Assembly (NCBI RefSeq): GCF_014203545.1
Contig: NZ_JACHJG010000002.1
Location: forward strand, 496,001 to 560,000
Reading direction: 5' to 3'
DNA from: Streptomyces netropsis
GTDB lineage: Bacteria > Actinomycetota > Actinomycetes > Streptomycetales > Streptomycetaceae
DNA length: 64,000 bases
Below are positions 1 to 13,400 of this stretch, piece by piece (the first letter of the stretch is position 1; each line of letters starts with the position of its first letter). Made by a program: the position numbers and the translations under genes. A model generated the notes under the pieces. It was not told the origin of the DNA, searched no databases, and saw only the letters and a program-made list of their open reading frames with translations.

Positions 1-1
1 G

Positions 2-2540
2 GAGCGGCTGGACGGTTTCGCGGGCCGGGTGTCGGTCGCGGCGGTCAACGGGCCGCGTTCGGTGGTGGTTTCCGGTGATCCGCAGGGTCTGGACGACCTG
101 TTCGCGCAGCTCACGGACGAGGGTGTTCGGGTCCGGCGGATCGCGGTGGACTACGCCTCGCACTCCGCTCAGGTCGAGGACCTTCACGAGGAGCTGCTGT
201 CCGAGCTGGGACCGATCCGTCCCCGCGAGTCCGAGGTGCCGTTCGTCTCGACGGTGTCGGGCGAGTGGCTGGACACCAGCGGGATGGACGCCGAGTACTG
301 GTACGGCAACCTGCGCAACACCGTCCGGTTCGAAGCGGGCATACGGACGCTGCTCGACGCGGACCACGGCGTGTTCGTGGAGGTCAGCTCGCACCCCGTG
401 CTGGCGATGGCCGTTCAGGACGTCATCGAGGACGCCGGCGGTCACGCCGTCGCCGTGGGGACCCTGCGGCGCTACGAGGGCGACCTGTACCGCTTCCTGA
501 CCTCGCTGGCGGAGGTGTACGTCCGGGGCGTCCCGGTCGACTGGCGGTCCGTCCACACCGGCACCGGTGCCCGCCGGGTGGACCTGCCGACCTACGCGTT
601 CCAGCACGAACGCCTCTGGGCCATGCCGCACGAGGTCGAGCTCCTCGCGGCGGCGGACCCCGCCGACGCCGAGTTCTGGGCCGCCGTGGAGCGGGAGGAC
701 CTGGGCTCGCTCACCTCCCGTCTGCACATCGACGAGGACTCCCTCGCCGCCGTGCTGCCCGCCCTGTCGTCGTGGCGCCGTGAGCGGCGTGAGCAGTCCG
801 CGCTGGACGCGTGGCGCTACCGCGTCGCCTGGTCGCCGCTCAGCGGTGTCCCGCAGGCTTCGGTGTCGGGCACCTGGCTGGTGGTCGGTGCCGAAGGCAT
901 CGCGGACGACGACGTGGTGGCCGCGCTGTCCGGCCAGGGCGCCGAGGTGCGCCGACTGGTGCTGGACGAGTCCTGCGTCGACCGCACGGTGCTCGCGGCC
1001 CGGCTCGAAAACGCCCACGACGTCTCGGGCATCGTCTCGGTGCTGGCGGCGGCGGAACAGCCGTGCGCCGCGTACCCCGCGCTCGCCTCCGGTCTCGCCC
1101 TGACGGTCGCGCTCGTCCAGGCCCTGGGCGATGCGGGCGTCGACGCCCCGCTGTGGTGCGTGACCCGTGGCGCGGTCTCGACCGGCCGTTCGGACCTGGT
1201 GACGAACCCGGTGCAGGCGCAGGTGCTGGGCGTCGGCTGGACGGCCGCGCTGGAGCACCCGCAGCGCTGGGGCGGCATGATCGACCTGCCCCACACGCTC
1301 GACGAACGCGCCGGCCGACGGCTCGCCGCCGTCCTCACGGGTACCACCGGCGAGGACCAGCTCGCCATCCGGTCCTCCGGTGTCTTCACCCGCCGCGTGG
1401 TCCGGGCCGCCGCCGGCAGCCAGGGCGCGGGACGCGACTGGAAGCCGCGCGGCACGACGCTGATCACCGGCGGCTCCGGGGCGCTGGCCCCGGACCTCGC
1501 GCGATGGCTCGCGGGCCAGGGCGCCGAGCACCTCGTGCTGGTCAGCCGCCGGGGCCCGGACGCGCCCGGCGCCGCCGCGCTGGTGGCCGACCTCGCCGAG
1601 CTGGGCACGGAGGCCGAAGCGGTCGCCTGCGACATCAGCGACCGCGACGCCGTCGCCGGACTGCTGTCGAGGCTCAGGACCGACGGGCGCACCGTGCGGA
1701 CGCTCGTGCACGCCGCGGCGGTCATCGAGCTGGAGTCGCTGGCGGAGACCACCATGGCGGAGTTCGCCAGGGTGGTGCACGCCAAGGTCGCCGGTGCCCG
1801 GCACCTGGACGAACTGCTGGACGACGAGGAGCTCGACGCGTTCGTCCTCTTCTCCTCCATCACCGGCATGTGGGGCAGCGGCCGGCACGCCGCGTACGGC
1901 GCGGGCAACGCCTATCTGAGCGCGCTGGCCGACCACCGCCGCGCCCGTGGCCTGACCGCCACGTCCCTGCACTGGGGGAAGTGGCCCGACGACGCCGAGG
2001 CCGCGCAGCTCGACCCGCACCAGATCCGCCGCAGCGGCCTCGGGTTCATCGACGCGGGCCCGGCGCTGGCCGGCATGCGGCGGGCCCTGGACGACGACGA
2101 GACGGTGCTCGCCATCGCCGACGTGAACTGGGACGTCTACCACCCGATCTTCACCTCCGGCCGGCCCACGACGCTGTTCGACGAGGTCCCCGAGGTACGG
2201 CGGCTGACCGAGCCGGTGGAGCGGACCGTGAGCGCGGGCGCCGAAGGGGAGTTCGCGGCCCGGCTGCGTGACCTGCCCGCCGCCGAGCGGGACCGCCTGC
2301 TGCTGGACGTGGTCCGCGGCCAGGCCGCGACCGTCCTCGGGCACGCCTCCGGTGAGGCGTTCCCCGAACGGCGTGCCTTCCGTGACGTCGGCTTCGACTC
2401 CGTCACCTCGGTGGACCTGCGCAACCGGCTGGTGACCGCCACCGGGCTGCGGCTGCCGAGCACCCTGGTCTTCGACTACCCGACCCCCCTCGCCCTGGCG
2501 GAGTTCCTCCGCGACGAGATCGCGGGCACCGCCACCACCG
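2..2540 (+). other. PKS module 'B1' (partial): AT(methylmalonyl)-KR-ACP
   Basis: Only the last part of the AT is present, up to the post-AT linker near 590-620. YASH lies near 160-172. The KR spans about 1440-2110: its nucleotide motif reads TGGSGALA instead of the usual TGGTGGLG, but catalytic Ser (FSSITG), Tyr and Asn (AAYGAGNAY) are present. The ACP phosphopantetheine Ser is at 2399-2401 (GFDSVTS). Confidence 0.88.
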
Positions 2541-5500
2541 CTCCCGTGGTGTCCGCCGCCGTGACCGACGAGCCGATCGCGATCGTCGGAATGAGCTGCC
2601 GCTACCCCGGCGGCGCGCACACGCCCGAGGACCTGTGGCGGCTGCTCGTCGACGGTGCGGACGTGATCTCCGAGTTCCCCGCGGACCGCGGCTGGGACGC
2701 CGACGCCCTGTACGACCCGGACCCCGACCGGCACGGCAGGACGTACTCCGTCCAGGGCGGGTTCCTGCACGACGCCGCCGACTTCGACGCCGGGTTCTTC
2801 GGCATCTCGCCCCGTGAGGCCGTGGCGATGGACCCCCAGCAGCGGATGCTGCTGGAGACCGCGCACGAGGCGCTCGAACGCGCCGGGATCGACCCCGACT
2901 CGCTGCGGGGCAGCTCGACCGGCACCTTCATCGGCGCGACCTACCAGGACTACACCTCCGGGGTCCCGAACGCGGCAGAATCCGAGACGTACATGGCCAC
3001 CGGCACCGCGTCCAGCGTGCTGTCCGGCCGGGTCTCGTACCTCTTCGGCCTGGAGGGCCCGGCGGTCACGGTCGACACGGCCTGCTCCTCCTCGCTGGTC
3101 GCCCTGCACCTCGCCTGCCAGTCGCTGCGCAACGGCGAGAGCACGCTCGCGCTCGCGGGTGGTGTCGCCGTCATGTCGACCCCGAGCCCCTTCGTCGGCT
3201 TCAGCCGGCAGCGGGCCCTGGCCGTCGACGGCCGCTGCAAGCCGTTCTCCGACGACGCGGACGGCATGACCCTCGCCGAGGGCGTCGGCCTCGTCCTGCT
3301 GGAGCGGCTCTCGGACGCCCGCCGCAACGGACACCAGGTCCTCGCGGTCGTCCGCGGCAGCGCCATCAACCAGGACGGCGCCTCCAACGGCCTGACCGCC
3401 CCCAACGGCCCCTCCCAGCAGCGCGTCATCCGCCAGGCCCTCGCCAACGCGGGTGTCTCGCCCGCCGACGTCGACGTGGTAGAGGCACACGGCACCGGCA
3501 CCAAGCTGGGTGACCCGATCGAGGCCCAGGCCCTGCTGGCCACCTACGGTCAGGACCGGGAGACACCGCTGCGGCTGGGCTCCCTCAAGGCCAACATCGG
3601 TCACACCCAGGCGGCCGCGGGTGTCGCGGGCGTCATCAAGATGGTCATGGCCCTGCGCGAAGGAGTCCTGCCCAAGACGGTCAACGTGAGTGAGCCCTCG
3701 TCGCGGGTGGACTGGTCCGCCGGAGCGGTGGAGCTGCTGACCGAGGCCGAGAAGTGGCAGCCGGAGGGACGCACCCGCCGGGCGGGTGTGTCGTCGTTCG
3801 GCATCAGCGGCACCAACGCCCACCTGATCCTCGAACAGGCACCGGACGCCGAGGCCGACGGGACCGAACCCGCCGCCGACCACGCGGGCGTCGTGCCCTG
3901 GCTCGTCTCCGCGAAGTCCGACGCCGCGCTGCGCGACCAGGCCGCCCGGCTGCTCGCCCGCGTGGGCGACAGCCCGGAACTGCCGCCCGTACGGGTCGGC
4001 TGGTCGCTGGCCACCACCCGGCCCCGCCTGGAGCACCGCGCGGTGCTGCTCGGTGAGACGCACGAGGACTTCACCCGCTGCCTGGAGGCGCTCGCGACGG
4101 CCGGCACCACGCCGGGAGTCGTCCGCGGCGTCGCCGCGGGCGGCGACGCCGGGCCCGTGTTCGTCTTCCCCGGCCAGGGCTCGCAGTGGTGGGGCATGGG
4201 CCGTGAACTGCTGGAGACCTCCGAGGAGTTCCGGTCCGCCGTCGACGCGTGCGCCGAGGCCCTGGCCCCGCACATCGACTGGTCGCTGCGGGACGTCCTG
4301 GCGGGCGCCGGTGACCCCGCGATGCTGGAGCGCGTGGACGTGGTCCAGCCCGCGCTGTTCTCGATGATGGTGGCGCTGTCCGCGCTCTGGCGCTCCCACG
4401 GTGTCGAACCCGCCGCCGTGATGGGGCACTCGCAGGGCGAGATCGCCGCGGCGTGCGTCGCGGGCGCCCTGTCCCTGCCGGACGCCGCGGCCGTCGTGGC
4501 ACTGCGGAGCAAGGCCCTGCTGGCCCTGTCCGGAAAGGGCGGCATGATGTCCGTGGCCGCCTCCGCCGAGCAGGTGACCGCCCTCCTGGAGCCCTGGGGC
4601 GACCGGCTCTCGCTGGCCGCCGTGAACGGCCCGTCCTCCATCGTCGTCTCCGGTGACCCCGAAGCCCTCGCCGAGCTCAAGGAGCAGTGCGCGACCGGCA
4701 ACATCCGCGCCCGCATGGTCGCGGTCGACTACGCCTCGCACGGCTCGCAAGTGGAGCTCATCCAAGGCGAGTTGGCGCAGCTGCTGGCCTCGGTCACGCC
4801 CCTGGTGCCGAAGGTGCCGTTCTACTCGACCGTGACCGGTGAGCGGCTCGACACGCCCACGATGGACGGCGCCTACTGGTACACCAACCTGCGGCAGACC
4901 GTACAGCTGGAGCGGGCGACGCGAGCACTGCTCGCCGACGGGCACCGGCTCTTCGTCGAGGTGAGCCCGCACCCCGTCCTGACCGGGGCCGTCCAGGAGA
5001 CCGCGGAGGCCGCGGACACCGAATCCGCGGTGGCACTCGGATCGCTGCGCCGCGACGAGGGCGACACCAAGCGCTTCCTGACCTCCCTCGCCGAGGCGCA
5101 CGTCCACGGCGCGTCCGTCGACTGGCGCGCGGCGTTCCCCGCCTCCTCCTCCCAGGCCCCCACCCCCGTCGAACTGCCCACCTACGCCTTCCAGCGCCGC
5201 CGGTACTGGCCGGAGGCGGAGCTGCCCGCCCCGGGCGGCACCGGCGCCGGCACGGAAGCGGACGCCGCCTTCTGGGGGCTCGTCGAGAACGGCGACCTGG
5301 ACACCCTCGCCGGCGAACTCGGCGTCGTCGAGAACGCCGGACTCTCCTCCCTGGGCGCGCTGCTGCCGGCCCTCTCGGCGTGGCGGACCAAGTCCCGGCA
5401 GGCCTCCGCGGCCAACACCCTGCGGTACAAGGTGGACTGGACCCGGCTCCGCGAGCCCGGCGGCACGACCCCGGCCGGCACCTGGCTGGTGGTCGCACCG

Positions 5501-7387
5501 GCACGGAGCGGCGACGACCCGTGGGTCGCGGCCGCCGTCGACGCCCTGGGCCCCGACGCCGTCCGCGTCGACGTCGAGGACACCGACCGGGACGGGCTGA
5601 CCGCACTCCTGGCCGCCACCGCCGAGAGCAACCCCGGCCTCACGGGCGTGGTGTCGCTGCTGGGCCTCGTCGAGGAGCGGCACCCCGGCTTCACCTCGGT
5701 GCCCGACGGGCTGGCCATGACGCTGGCCCTGGTGCAGGCACTGGGCGACGCGGGAATCCAGGCACCGCTGTGGTGCCTCACCCGGGACGCCGTCGCGGTC
5801 GGCCGCGACGACAAGGTCACCCACCCCGTCCAGGGCGCGCTGTGGGGCCTCGGCCTCGTCACCGCCCTGGAGCAGCCCGGCCGCTGGGGCGGTCTGATCG
5901 ACCTCCCCGACACCATCGACCCGCGAACCGCCGCCCGCCTGCGCGCCGTCCTGGCCGCACCGGACGGCGAGGACCAGGTGGCCGTCCGCGCCTCGGGCAC
6001 CTTCGGCCGCAGGCTTCTCCACGCCGCCCCCGGCGGCAACCGCCCCGAGCGGCGCTGGTGGGAGCGGGGAACCGTGCTCATCACCGGCGGCACGGGCGGC
6101 CTCGGCGGCCGCGTCGCCCGGTGGGTCATCGAGCGCGGCGCCTGGCACGTCGTCCTCACCAGCCGTCGCGGACCGGACGCCCCCGGCGCCGCCGAGCTCC
6201 GCGCCGAACTCGAGGGCCTGGGCGCCCGGGTGACCATCGCGGCCTGCGACGCCGCGGACCGCGACGCGCTGCACGGACTGCTGGCGGGCCTGCCCGCCGA
6301 ACTCCCCCTGACGGCCGTGGTCCACGCCGCCGGTGTCGCCGACGGCGACGCCGACGCACAGTCCCTCACCCTGGAACAGCTCGACGCGCTCCTGCGCTCG
6401 AAGCTGACCGCCGCCCTGCACCTGCACGAAGCCACCCAGGACCTCGACCTCGACGCGTTCGTCCTGTTCTCCTCGGGCGCGGGCATCTGGGGCAGCGGCG
6501 GACAGGCGGGCTACGCCGCCGCGAACGCCTTCCTCGACACCCTCGCCGAGCACCGCCGGGCCCGGGGCCTGACCGCCACGGCCGTCTCCTGGGGAGCGTG
6601 GGCCGAGGCCGGCATGGCCACGGTCGCCGCGGTGCACGACCGGCTGAGCCGGCGCGGCGTCCTGTCGATGGAGCCGTCCCTGGCCATCGCCGCCCTCCAG
6701 CAGAGCCTCACCGACGACGACACCCAGGTCACGGTGACGGACATGGACTGGGAGCTGTTCACCCCGAGCTTCACCGCCACCCGCCCCAGCCCCCTGCTGT
6801 CCGGCATCCCCGAGGTCCGCGCGGTGCTGTCCGCCCAGGAAGCCCCGGCCGACGACGACGGCGACGAGTCGGCGCTGCGCCGACGGCTCGAAGCGCTGTC
6901 CGACGCCGAACGCGGGCGCGCCCTGCTCGACGTCGTCCGCGTCGAGGCGTCCGCCACCCTCGGCCACGAAGCGGCCGACGCCATCCCCGCCGACCGGGCC
7001 TTCCGCGACGTCGGATTCGACTCCGTGACCGCCATCGAGCTGCGCAACCGGCTCCGGGTGGCGACCGGGCTGGCCCTGCCCGCCGCCCTGGTGTTCGACT
7101 ACCCGACGCCGACCGCGCTCGCCCAGTGCCTGCGCTCGTACCTCTTCCCGGACACCGCCCCGGCGGAGAAGGCGGACGACCCGGAAGCGCACATCCGCGA
7201 GGCCCTCACCACCGTCCCCATCAGCCGGCTCCGCAAGGCGGGCCTGCTGGACATGGTGTTGCAGCTCGCCAACGAAGAAGCCGAGACCGCCACCGCCGCG
7301 CCCGACGCCGCGTCGTCGATCGACTCGATCGACGACATGGACGCCGAGAGCCTGCTGCGACTGGCGACCGAGAGCACGACGAACTGA
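2..7387 (+). CDS. Type I modular polyketide synthase, bimodular, 5' end outside window
   Basis: This is the 3' part of a modular PKS gene; the open frame runs in from before base 1 and 2,461 residues are visible. Visible domain order is AT (partial)-KR-ACP, then KS-AT-KR-ACP and a C-terminal docking tail. Both ATs carry the YASH signature and the complete one has GHSQGE, which in this family indicates methylmalonyl-CoA. Both KRs have the diagnostic Trp (GMWGSG, GIWGSG) and lack an LDD motif, so they are A-type and should leave hydroxyls; there is no DH. The tail ([20 protein letters not shown] onward, then an acidic end) should dock onto the N-terminal coiled coil of the next protein, whose gene begins 20 bases later. 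Two methylmalonyl/KR modules before a six-module malonyl protein matches the layout of NysB/AmphB (established for nystatin and amphotericin); orthology is inferred. Confidence 0.93.
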   Translation, partial: ERLDGFAGRVSVAAVNGPRSVVVSGDPQGLDDLFAQLTDEGVRVRRIAVDYASHSAQVEDLHEELLSELGPIRPRESEVPFVSTVSGEWLDTSGMDAEYWYGNLRNTVRFEAGIRTLLDADHGVFVEVSSHPVLAMAVQDVIEDAGGHAVAVGTLRRYEGDLYRFLTSLAEVYVRGVPVDWRSVHTGTGARRVDLPTYAFQHERLWAMPHEVELLAAADPADAEFWAAVEREDLGSLTSRLHIDEDSLAAVLPALSSWRRERREQSALDAWRYRVAWSPLSGVPQASVSGTWLVVGAEGIADDDVVAALSGQGAEVRRLVLDESCVDRTVLAARLENAHDVSGIVSVLAAAEQPCAAYPALASGLALTVALVQALGDAGVDAPLWCVTRGAVSTGRSDLVTNPVQAQVLGVGWTAALEHPQRWGGMIDLPHTLDERAGRRLAAVLTGTTGEDQLAIRSSGVFTRRVVRAAAGSQGAGRDWKPRGTTLITGGSGALAPDLARWLAGQGAEHLVLVSRRGPDAPGAAALVADLAELGTEAEAVACDISDRDAVAGLLSRLRTDGRTVRTLVHAAAVIELESLAETTMAEFARVVHAKVAGARHLDELLDDEELDAFVLFSSITGMWGSGRHAAYGAGNAYLSALADHRRARGLTATSLHWGKWPDDAEAAQLDPHQIRRSGLGFIDAGPALAGMRRALDDDETVLAIADVNWDVYHPIFTSGRPTTLFDEVPEVRRLTEPVERTVSAGAEGEFAARLRDLPAAERDRLLLDVVRGQAATVLGHASGEAFPERRAFRDVGFDSVTSVDLRNRLVTATGLRLPSTLVFDYPTPLALAEFLRDEIAGTATTAPVVSAAVTDEPIAIVGMSCRYPGGAHTPEDLWRLLVDGADVISEFPADRGWDADALYDPDPDRHGRTYSVQGGFLHDAADFDAGFFGISPREAVAMDPQQRMLLETAHEALERAGIDPDSLRGSSTGTFIGATYQDYTSGVPNAAESETYMATGTASSVLSGRVSYLFGLEGPAVTVDTACSSSLVALHLACQSLRNGESTLALAGGVAVMSTPSPFVGFSRQRALAVDGRCKPFSDDADGMTLAEGVGLVLLERLSDARRNGHQVLAVVRGSAINQDGASNGLTAPNGPSQQRVIRQALANAGVSPADVDVVEAHGTGTKLGDPIEAQALLATYGQDRETPLRLGSLKANIGHTQAAAGVAGVIKMVMALREGVLPKTVNVSEPSSRVDWSAGAVELLTEAEKWQPEGRTRRAGVSSFGISGTNAHLILEQAPDAEADGTEPAADHAGVVPWLVSAKSDAALRDQAARLLARVGDSPELPPVRVGWSLATTRPRLEHRAVLLGETHEDFTRCLEALATAGTTPGVVRGVAAGGDAGPVFVFPGQGSQWWGMGRELLETSEEFRSAVDACAEALAPHIDWSLRDVLAGAGDPAMLERVDVVQPALFSMMVALSALWRSHGVEPAAVMGHSQGEIAAACVAGALSLPDAAAVVALRSKALLALSGKGGMMSVAASAEQVTALLEPWGDRLSLAAVNGPSSIVVSGDPEALAELKEQCATGNIRARMVAVDYASHGSQVELIQGELAQLLASVTPLVPKVPFYSTVTGERLDTPTMDGAYWYTNLRQTVQLERATRALLADGHRLFVEVSPHPVLTGAVQETAEAADTESAVALGSLRRDEGDTKRFLTSLAEAHVHGASVDWRAAFPASSSQAPTPVELPTYAFQRRRYWPEAELPAPGGTGAGTEADAAFWGLVENGDLDTLAGELGVVENAGLSSLGALLPALSAWRTKSRQASAANTLRYKVDWTRLREPGGTTPAGTWLVVAPARSGDDPWVAAAVDALGPDAVRVDVEDTDRDGLTALLAATAESNPGLTGVVSLLGLVEERHPGFTSVPDGLAMTLALVQALGDAGIQAPLWCLTRDAVAVGRDDKVTHPVQGALWGLGLVTALEQPGRWGGLIDLPDTIDPRTAARLRAVLAAPDGEDQVAVRASGTFGRRLLHAAPGGNRPERRWWERGTVLITGGTGGLGGRVARWVIERGAWHVVLTSRRGPDAPGAAELRAELEGLGARVTIAACDAADRDALHGLLAGLPAELPLTAVVHAAGVADGDADAQSLTLEQLDALLRSKLTAALHLHEATQDLDLDAFVLFSSGAGIWGSGGQAGYAAANAFLDTLAEHRRARGLTATAVSWGAWAEAGMATVAAVHDRLSRRGVLSMEPSLAIAALQQSLTDDDTQVTVTDMDWELFTPSFTATRPSPLLSGIPEVRAVLSAQEAPADDDGDESALRRRLEALSDAERGRALLDVVRVEASATLGHEAADAIPADRAFRDVGFDSVTAIELRNRLRVATGLALPAALVFDYPTPTALAQCLRSYLFPDTAPAEKADDPEAHIREALTTVPISRLRKAGLLDMVLQLANEEAETATAAPDAASSIDSIDDMDAESLLRLATESTTN
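2569..7130 (+). other. PKS module 'B2': KS-AT(methylmalonyl)-KR-ACP
   Basis: KS starts with [16 protein letters not shown]; the active Cys (DTACSSS) is at 3083-3085, followed by EAHGTGT and GHTQAAAG histidines. AT begins near 4159 ([10 protein letters not shown]), has GHSQGE near 4424 and YASH near 4728-4740. KR near 6070-6700 has TGGTGGLG, Ser, Tyr and Asn, with the A-type Trp ([11 protein letters not shown]). ACP Ser is at 7022-7024. Confidence 0.92.
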
Positions 7388-7407
7388 AAGCGACCTGGAG
7401 AAGAACG

Positions 7408-10400
7408 ATGAACACCTCCACCAACCAATACGTCGAAGCGCTGCGGTCGTCCCTGAAGGAAATCGAGCGGCTGCGGCAACAGAACCAACAGCTGGTCGCG
7501 GCGGCGGTGGAACCGATCGCGGTCGTGGGCATCGGCTGCCGATTCCCGGGAGGTGTGGCCTCGCCGGAGGACCTGTGGCGACTCGTCGCCGAGGGCCGCG
7601 ACGCGATCGCGGACTTCCCCACCGACCGGGGCTGGGACCTGGGCGCCCTCGCGGGTGACGGCCCCGGCGGCAGCCTCGCCCAGCAGGGCGGGTTCGTCTA
7701 CGACGCGGCCGAGTTCGACCCCGGCTTCTTCGGCATCTCCCCCCGCGAGGCGGTCGCGATGGACCCCCAGCAGCGCATGCTGCTGGAGGTGTCCTGGGAG
7801 GCGCTGGAGCGGGCCGGCATCGACCCGTCGTCCCTGCGGGAGAGCCCGACGGGTGTGTTCGTCGGCACCACCGGCCAGGACTACAGCACCGTCATCACCG
7901 GCTCCGACGAGGACGCCGAGGTCTACTCCACCACCGGGCACGCGGCGAGCGTCATCTCCGGGCGGCTGTCCTACACGCTCGGCTGCGAAGGCCCCGCCGT
8001 CACCGTCGACACGGGCTGCTCCTCGTCGCTGGTCGCCCTGCACCTGGCCGCGCAGGCGCTGCGCGGCGGCGAGTGCTCCCTCGCCCTGGCCGGCGGTGTG
8101 ACGGTGATGTCGACGCCCGGCGCGTTCGTCTCCTTCACCTCCCAGGGCGGCCTGGCCGCCGACGGCCGGTGCAAGTCCTTCTCCGACGACGCCGACGGCA
8201 CGGGCTGGGCCGAGGGCTCCGGCGTCCTGATCCTGGAGCGCCTCTCCGACGCCCAGCGCAACGGCCACCCGGTGCTCGCGGTGCTGCGCGGCAGCGCCGT
8301 CAACCAGGACGGTGCCTCCAACGGCCTGACCGCCCCCAACGGCCCCTCCCAGCAGCGCGTGATCCGCGCCGCCCTGGAGAACGCGCACCTCGCGCCCGCC
8401 GACGTGGACGCGGTGGAGGCCCACGGCACCGGTACGACCCTCGGTGACCCGATCGAGGCACAGGCCCTGCTGGCCACCTACGGCCAGGACCGGGAACGCC
8501 CGCTGCTGCTCGGCTCGCTGAAGTCGAACATCGGTCACACCCAGGCCGCTTCGGGCGTCGCCGGTGTGATCAAGATGGTCATGGCGATACGCAACGGCGT
8601 CCTGCCCCGGACCCTGCACGTCACGGAGCGGTCGTCGCACGTGGAGTGGTCGGCGGGCTCGGTGGACCTGCTGACGGAATCCGTACAGTGGCCCGAGGCG
8701 GGCCGGGTGCGCCGGGCGGGCATCTCGTCCTTCGGCATCAGCGGCACGAACGCGCACGTCATCGTCGAGCAGGCGCCGGCCGTCGAGTCACCGGCCGCCG
8801 AGGAGCCGATGGTATCGCCCGGCGTCGTGCCGTGGGTGGTGTCCGGCAGGTCCCCGGAGGCGCTGGACGCGCAACTGGACCGCATCACGACGTTCGCGTC
8901 GGACCACCCCGACGCCACACCGCTCGACGTGGGCCTCTCGCTCGCCGCCGGCCGGTCGGTGTTCGAGCACAGCGCGGTGCTGCTGGCCTCCGGTGAAGGC
9001 GTCCTCGAGGCCGCCCGCGGGGTGGCCGCGGCGGACGAGAGCCTGCTCGCGGTGCTGTTCTCCGGCCAGGGCTCGCAGCGGCTCGGCATGGGCCGCGAAC
9101 TGTACGGCCGCTTCCCCGTGTTCGCCGAGGCCCTCGACGCGGTTCTGGCGGAGCTGGACCCGCTACTGGACCGCCCGCTGCGCGAGGTGATGTGGGGCGA
9201 CGACGCCGAGGCGTTGAACGAGACGGGCCACACCCAGCCCGCGCTGTTCGCCGTCGAGGTCGCGCTGTTCCGGCTGGTGGAGTCCCTCGGGATCACCCCG
9301 GACTTCGTGGCCGGTCACTCCATCGGCGAGATCACGGCCGCGCACGTCGCGGGGGTGTTCCCGCTGGCGGACGCCTGCCGGCTCGTCGCGGCGCGAGGCC
9401 GTCTGATGCAGGCCCTGCCGTCCGGTGGTGCGATGGTCGCCGTCCAGGCGACGGAGGCCGAGGTGCTGCCGCTGCTGACCGGCACCGTGTCGATCGCGGC
9501 GGTCAACGGCCCCACGTCCGTGGTGATCGCGGGGGAGGAGGCCGCGGTTCTCGACCTCGCGGGCCGTCTCGCCGCACAGGGCCGCAAGACCTCGCGCCTG
9601 TCGGTCTCGCACGCCTTCCACTCGCCGCTCATGGAGCCGATGCTGGACGACTTCCGTCAGGTCGTCGCCGGCCTGACGTTCGAGGCGCCGTCGATACCGG
9701 TCGTGTCCAACCTGACGGGCCGGGTGGCCACGTCGGAGGAGATCCGCACCCCGGAGTACTGGGTGCGGCACGTCCGGGAGGCCGTGCGCTTCGCCGACGG
9801 TGTCCGGGCCCTGGTGGCCGAGGGCGTGGGCACCCTGCTGGAGCTGGGCCCGGACGGTGTCTGCTCGGCGATGGCCGCCGAGTCGGTACCCGAGGGCACC
9901 GTGGTGGTCCCGGTCCTGCGCAAGGACCGGCCCGAGGAGACCGCGGCCGTGACGACGCTGGCCCGGCTGCACGTGGGCGGCGTCCGCGTGGACTGGTCGG
10001 CGTTCTTCGCCGGCACCGGCGCCCGCCGGGTGGACCTGCCCACCTACCCGTTCCAGAACGAGCGATACTGGCCCGCGGGGGTCGCGAACAACACCGGTGA
10101 CATGCGTGCCGCCGGACTGGACTCGGCCGGGCACCCCCTGCTCGGCGCCGCGGTGGAACTGGCCAACGGCGAAGGCGCGCTCTTCACCAGCCGCCTGTCG
10201 GTCCAGTCGCACCCGTGGCTGGCCGACCACGTCGTCGGCGGCCGCGTGCTGCTGCCCGGCACGGCCTTCGTGGAGCTGGCGATCCGCGCCGGTGACGAGG
10301 TCGGCTGCGACCGGGTCGAGGAGCTGGCGCTGGCCGCTCCGCTGGTGCTGCCCGAACAGGGCGCGATCCAGTTCCAGGTGCGGGTCGGCGCGGCCGACGA

Positions 10401-13400
10401 CGCCGGGCGCCGGTCGGTGGGCATGTACTCGCGGGCCGAGGGCGCCGTCGACGCCCCGTGGTCGGGGCACGCGACCGGTGTGCTCGCCCCCGGCACGGGC
10501 ACGGCCGGGGCCGGCTTCGACGCCACGGTGTGGCCGCCGGCCGGCGCCGAACCGGTGGACCTGGAGGGCTGCTACGAACGCCTCTCCGAGATCGGCTTCG
10601 ACTACGGACCGCTGTTCCGGGGCCTGCGGGCCGCATGGCGGCGCGGCGACGAGGTGTTCGCCGAAGTGAGCCTGCCCGAGGGCGTGGAGGCCGACGCGGT
10701 CGCGTTCGGACTGCACCCCGCGCTGCTCGACGCCGCCCAGCACGCGGCCGCCTTCGGCGACCTCGGAGCGATCAGCCACGGCGGACTCCCGTTCTCCTGG
10801 GAGGGCGTGTCGCTGCACGCCTCCGGCGCCTCCGCCGTACGGGCCAGGCTGTCCCGTACCGGCGAGGACATGGTGTCGATCGCCGTCGCCGACACCACCG
10901 GCGGCCTCGTCGCCTCCGTCGATTCACTGGTCTCCCGCCGCGTCCCCACCGAGCAGCTGACCGAGGCCGACTCCGTGCGCCGGGACTCGCTGTTCCGCGT
11001 GGAATGGTCCGCCGTCCGGGCCGAGCCCGTGGCGGCCGCCGGACCGGTGGCCGTCGTCGGTACCGACGACGCCGCCCTGGCCGAGGCGCTGCGCGCCACC
11101 GGCACCCCCGCCGACGGGTACGCGGACCTGGACGCCCTGTTCGCCGCGGGCGCCGTGCCCGATGCGGTGCTCGTCCCCGTGACCGGCGGCGAGCCGGGCG
11201 CGGAGCAGGCCGCGGCGACGCACGCCGTGACCGGCTCCGTCCTGGCCCTGGCGCAGCGCTGGCTGACCGACGAGCGGTCCGCCGACGCCCGCCTGGTCTT
11301 CGTGACGCGAGGCGCGGTGGCCGTCGCCGGAGACGCCCCCACTGACCTCGCCGCGGCCGCCGCGTGGGGCCTGGTGCGCTCCGCCCAGACCGAGAATCCG
11401 GGCCGGTTCGGCCTGCTGGACCTCGACACCGCCGCCGCCTCGCTCGCGTCCGTACCGGCCGCGCTGGCTGTCGACGAGCCGCAGCTGGCGGTCCGCGACG
11501 GACAGCCGCTGGCCGCCCGACTGGCACGCCTCGCGGTGCCGGACACCGCCCCCGAGGCCGTCTGGGACGACAACGGGACCGTCATGGTCACCGGCGGCAC
11601 CGGCGGCCTGGGCGCCGTGATGGCCCGTCACCTGGTCGCCGACCGCGGTGTACGACGGCTGCTGCTCGTCAGCCGCCGGGGCCTCGCCGCCGCCGGCGCC
11701 GAGGACCTGGTCGCCGAGCTCACGGCACAGGACGCCGACGTGCGCGTCGCCGCCTGCGACGTCTCCGACCGCACCGCGCTGACCGGGCTGCTGGAGTCGA
11801 TCGACGACGCCCACCCGCTGCGGGCCGTCGTGCACACCGCGGGTGTCGTCGACGACGGCGTCATCGGCTCGCTGACCCCCGAGCGCCTGAGCGCCGTACT
11901 GCGCCCCAAGGTCGACGCGGTGTGGAACCTGCACGAGCTGACCCGCGACCTGGACCTGACCGCGTTCGCCGTGTTCTCGTCGGTGTCCGCCACCCTGGGC
12001 AGCGCGGGACAGGCCAACTACGCGGCGGGCAACGCCTTCCTGGACGCCCTCGCCGCCCACCGCCGCGCCGCGGGCCTGCCGGGCCTGTCCCTGGCCTGGG
12101 GCCCCTGGACCCAGTCGGTGGGCATGACGGGCTCGCTGACCGACGTGGACGTGGAGCGCATCGCCCGACTGGGCATGCCGCCGCTCTCCGTCGAACAGGG
12201 CGTGACCCTGTTCGACGCGGCCCTGGCCGGTACGGAACCGGTGGCCCTGCCGGTACGGCTCGACCTGCCGGCGCTGCGCGCCAAGGGCGAGATCCCCCCG
12301 CTGCTGCGCGGACTCATCCGGGTCCCCACCCGCCGCGCCGCCGCACAGTCCTCGAACGCCGTCGACTCCCTCGTGCAGCGACTCGTCCCCCTCACCGACG
12401 AGGAGCGCCGCGAGGTCCTGCTGGACCTGGTGCGGAGCCAGGTGGCCCTGGTGCTCGGGCACGCCGGCGCGGGCTCCGTCGACGTGGCCCGCCAGTTCCA
12501 GGACCTGGGCTTCGACTCCCTGACCGCGGTCGAACTGCGCAACCGCCTCAACACCGCGTCCGGCCTGCGGCTGCCCGCGACGCTCGTCTTCGACTACCCC
12601 ACGCCGGGTGTCCTGGCCGACTACCTGCTGGACGAGCTGTTCGGCGCCGAGGCGGAGACGGCCGCCCCCGTGCCCGTACGGGCCACGGCGCCGGTCGCCG
12701 ACGACCCCATCGTGATCGTCGGCATGGCGTGCCGCTACCCGGGCGACGTGGGCTCGCCGGAAGACCTGTGGCGGATGGTCACCGAGGGCGCCGACGCGGT
12801 CTCCGGCTTCCCGACCGACCGCGGCTGGGACATCGACGGGCTGTACGACCCCGACCCGGACCACCCGGGCAGGACCCACGTCCGGCACGGCGGCTTCCTG
12901 CACGACGCGGGCGAGTTCGACGCCGAGTTCTTCGGGATGAGCCCGCGCGAGGCACTCGCCACCGACTCCCAGCAGCGCCTGCTGCTGGAGACGTCGTGGG
13001 AGGCCATCGAGCGGTCCGGCATCGACCCGGTGAGCCTGCGCGGCAGCCAGACCGGTGTCTTCGCCGGCGTGATGTACAACGACTACGGCAACGCCCTGAC
13101 GGGCGAGGAGTTCGAGGGCTTCCGCGGCAACGGCAGCGCACCGAGTGTGGCCTCCGGCCGGGTGTCCTACACCTTCGGGCTGGAGGGCCCGGCGGTCACG
13201 GTCGACACGGCGTGCTCGTCGTCGCTGGTCGCGATGCACTGGGCGGCCCAGGCCCTGCGCGCGGGCGAATGCTCGCTGGCGCTGGCCGGTGGTGTGACGG
13301 TCATGTCCACCCCCAACACCTTCGTGGAGTTCTCGCGGCAGCGCGGCCTGGCCGCCGACGGCCGGTGCAAGGCGTTCTCCGACTCGGCCGACGGTGTCGG

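Noticed and set aside
5380..7407. In-frame open reading upstream of the giant PKS start
   Set aside because: It is read in a different phase from the real bimodular PKS, is made of Arg, Pro and Gly without domains, and the ATG at 7408 has a ribosome site and a docking coiled coil.
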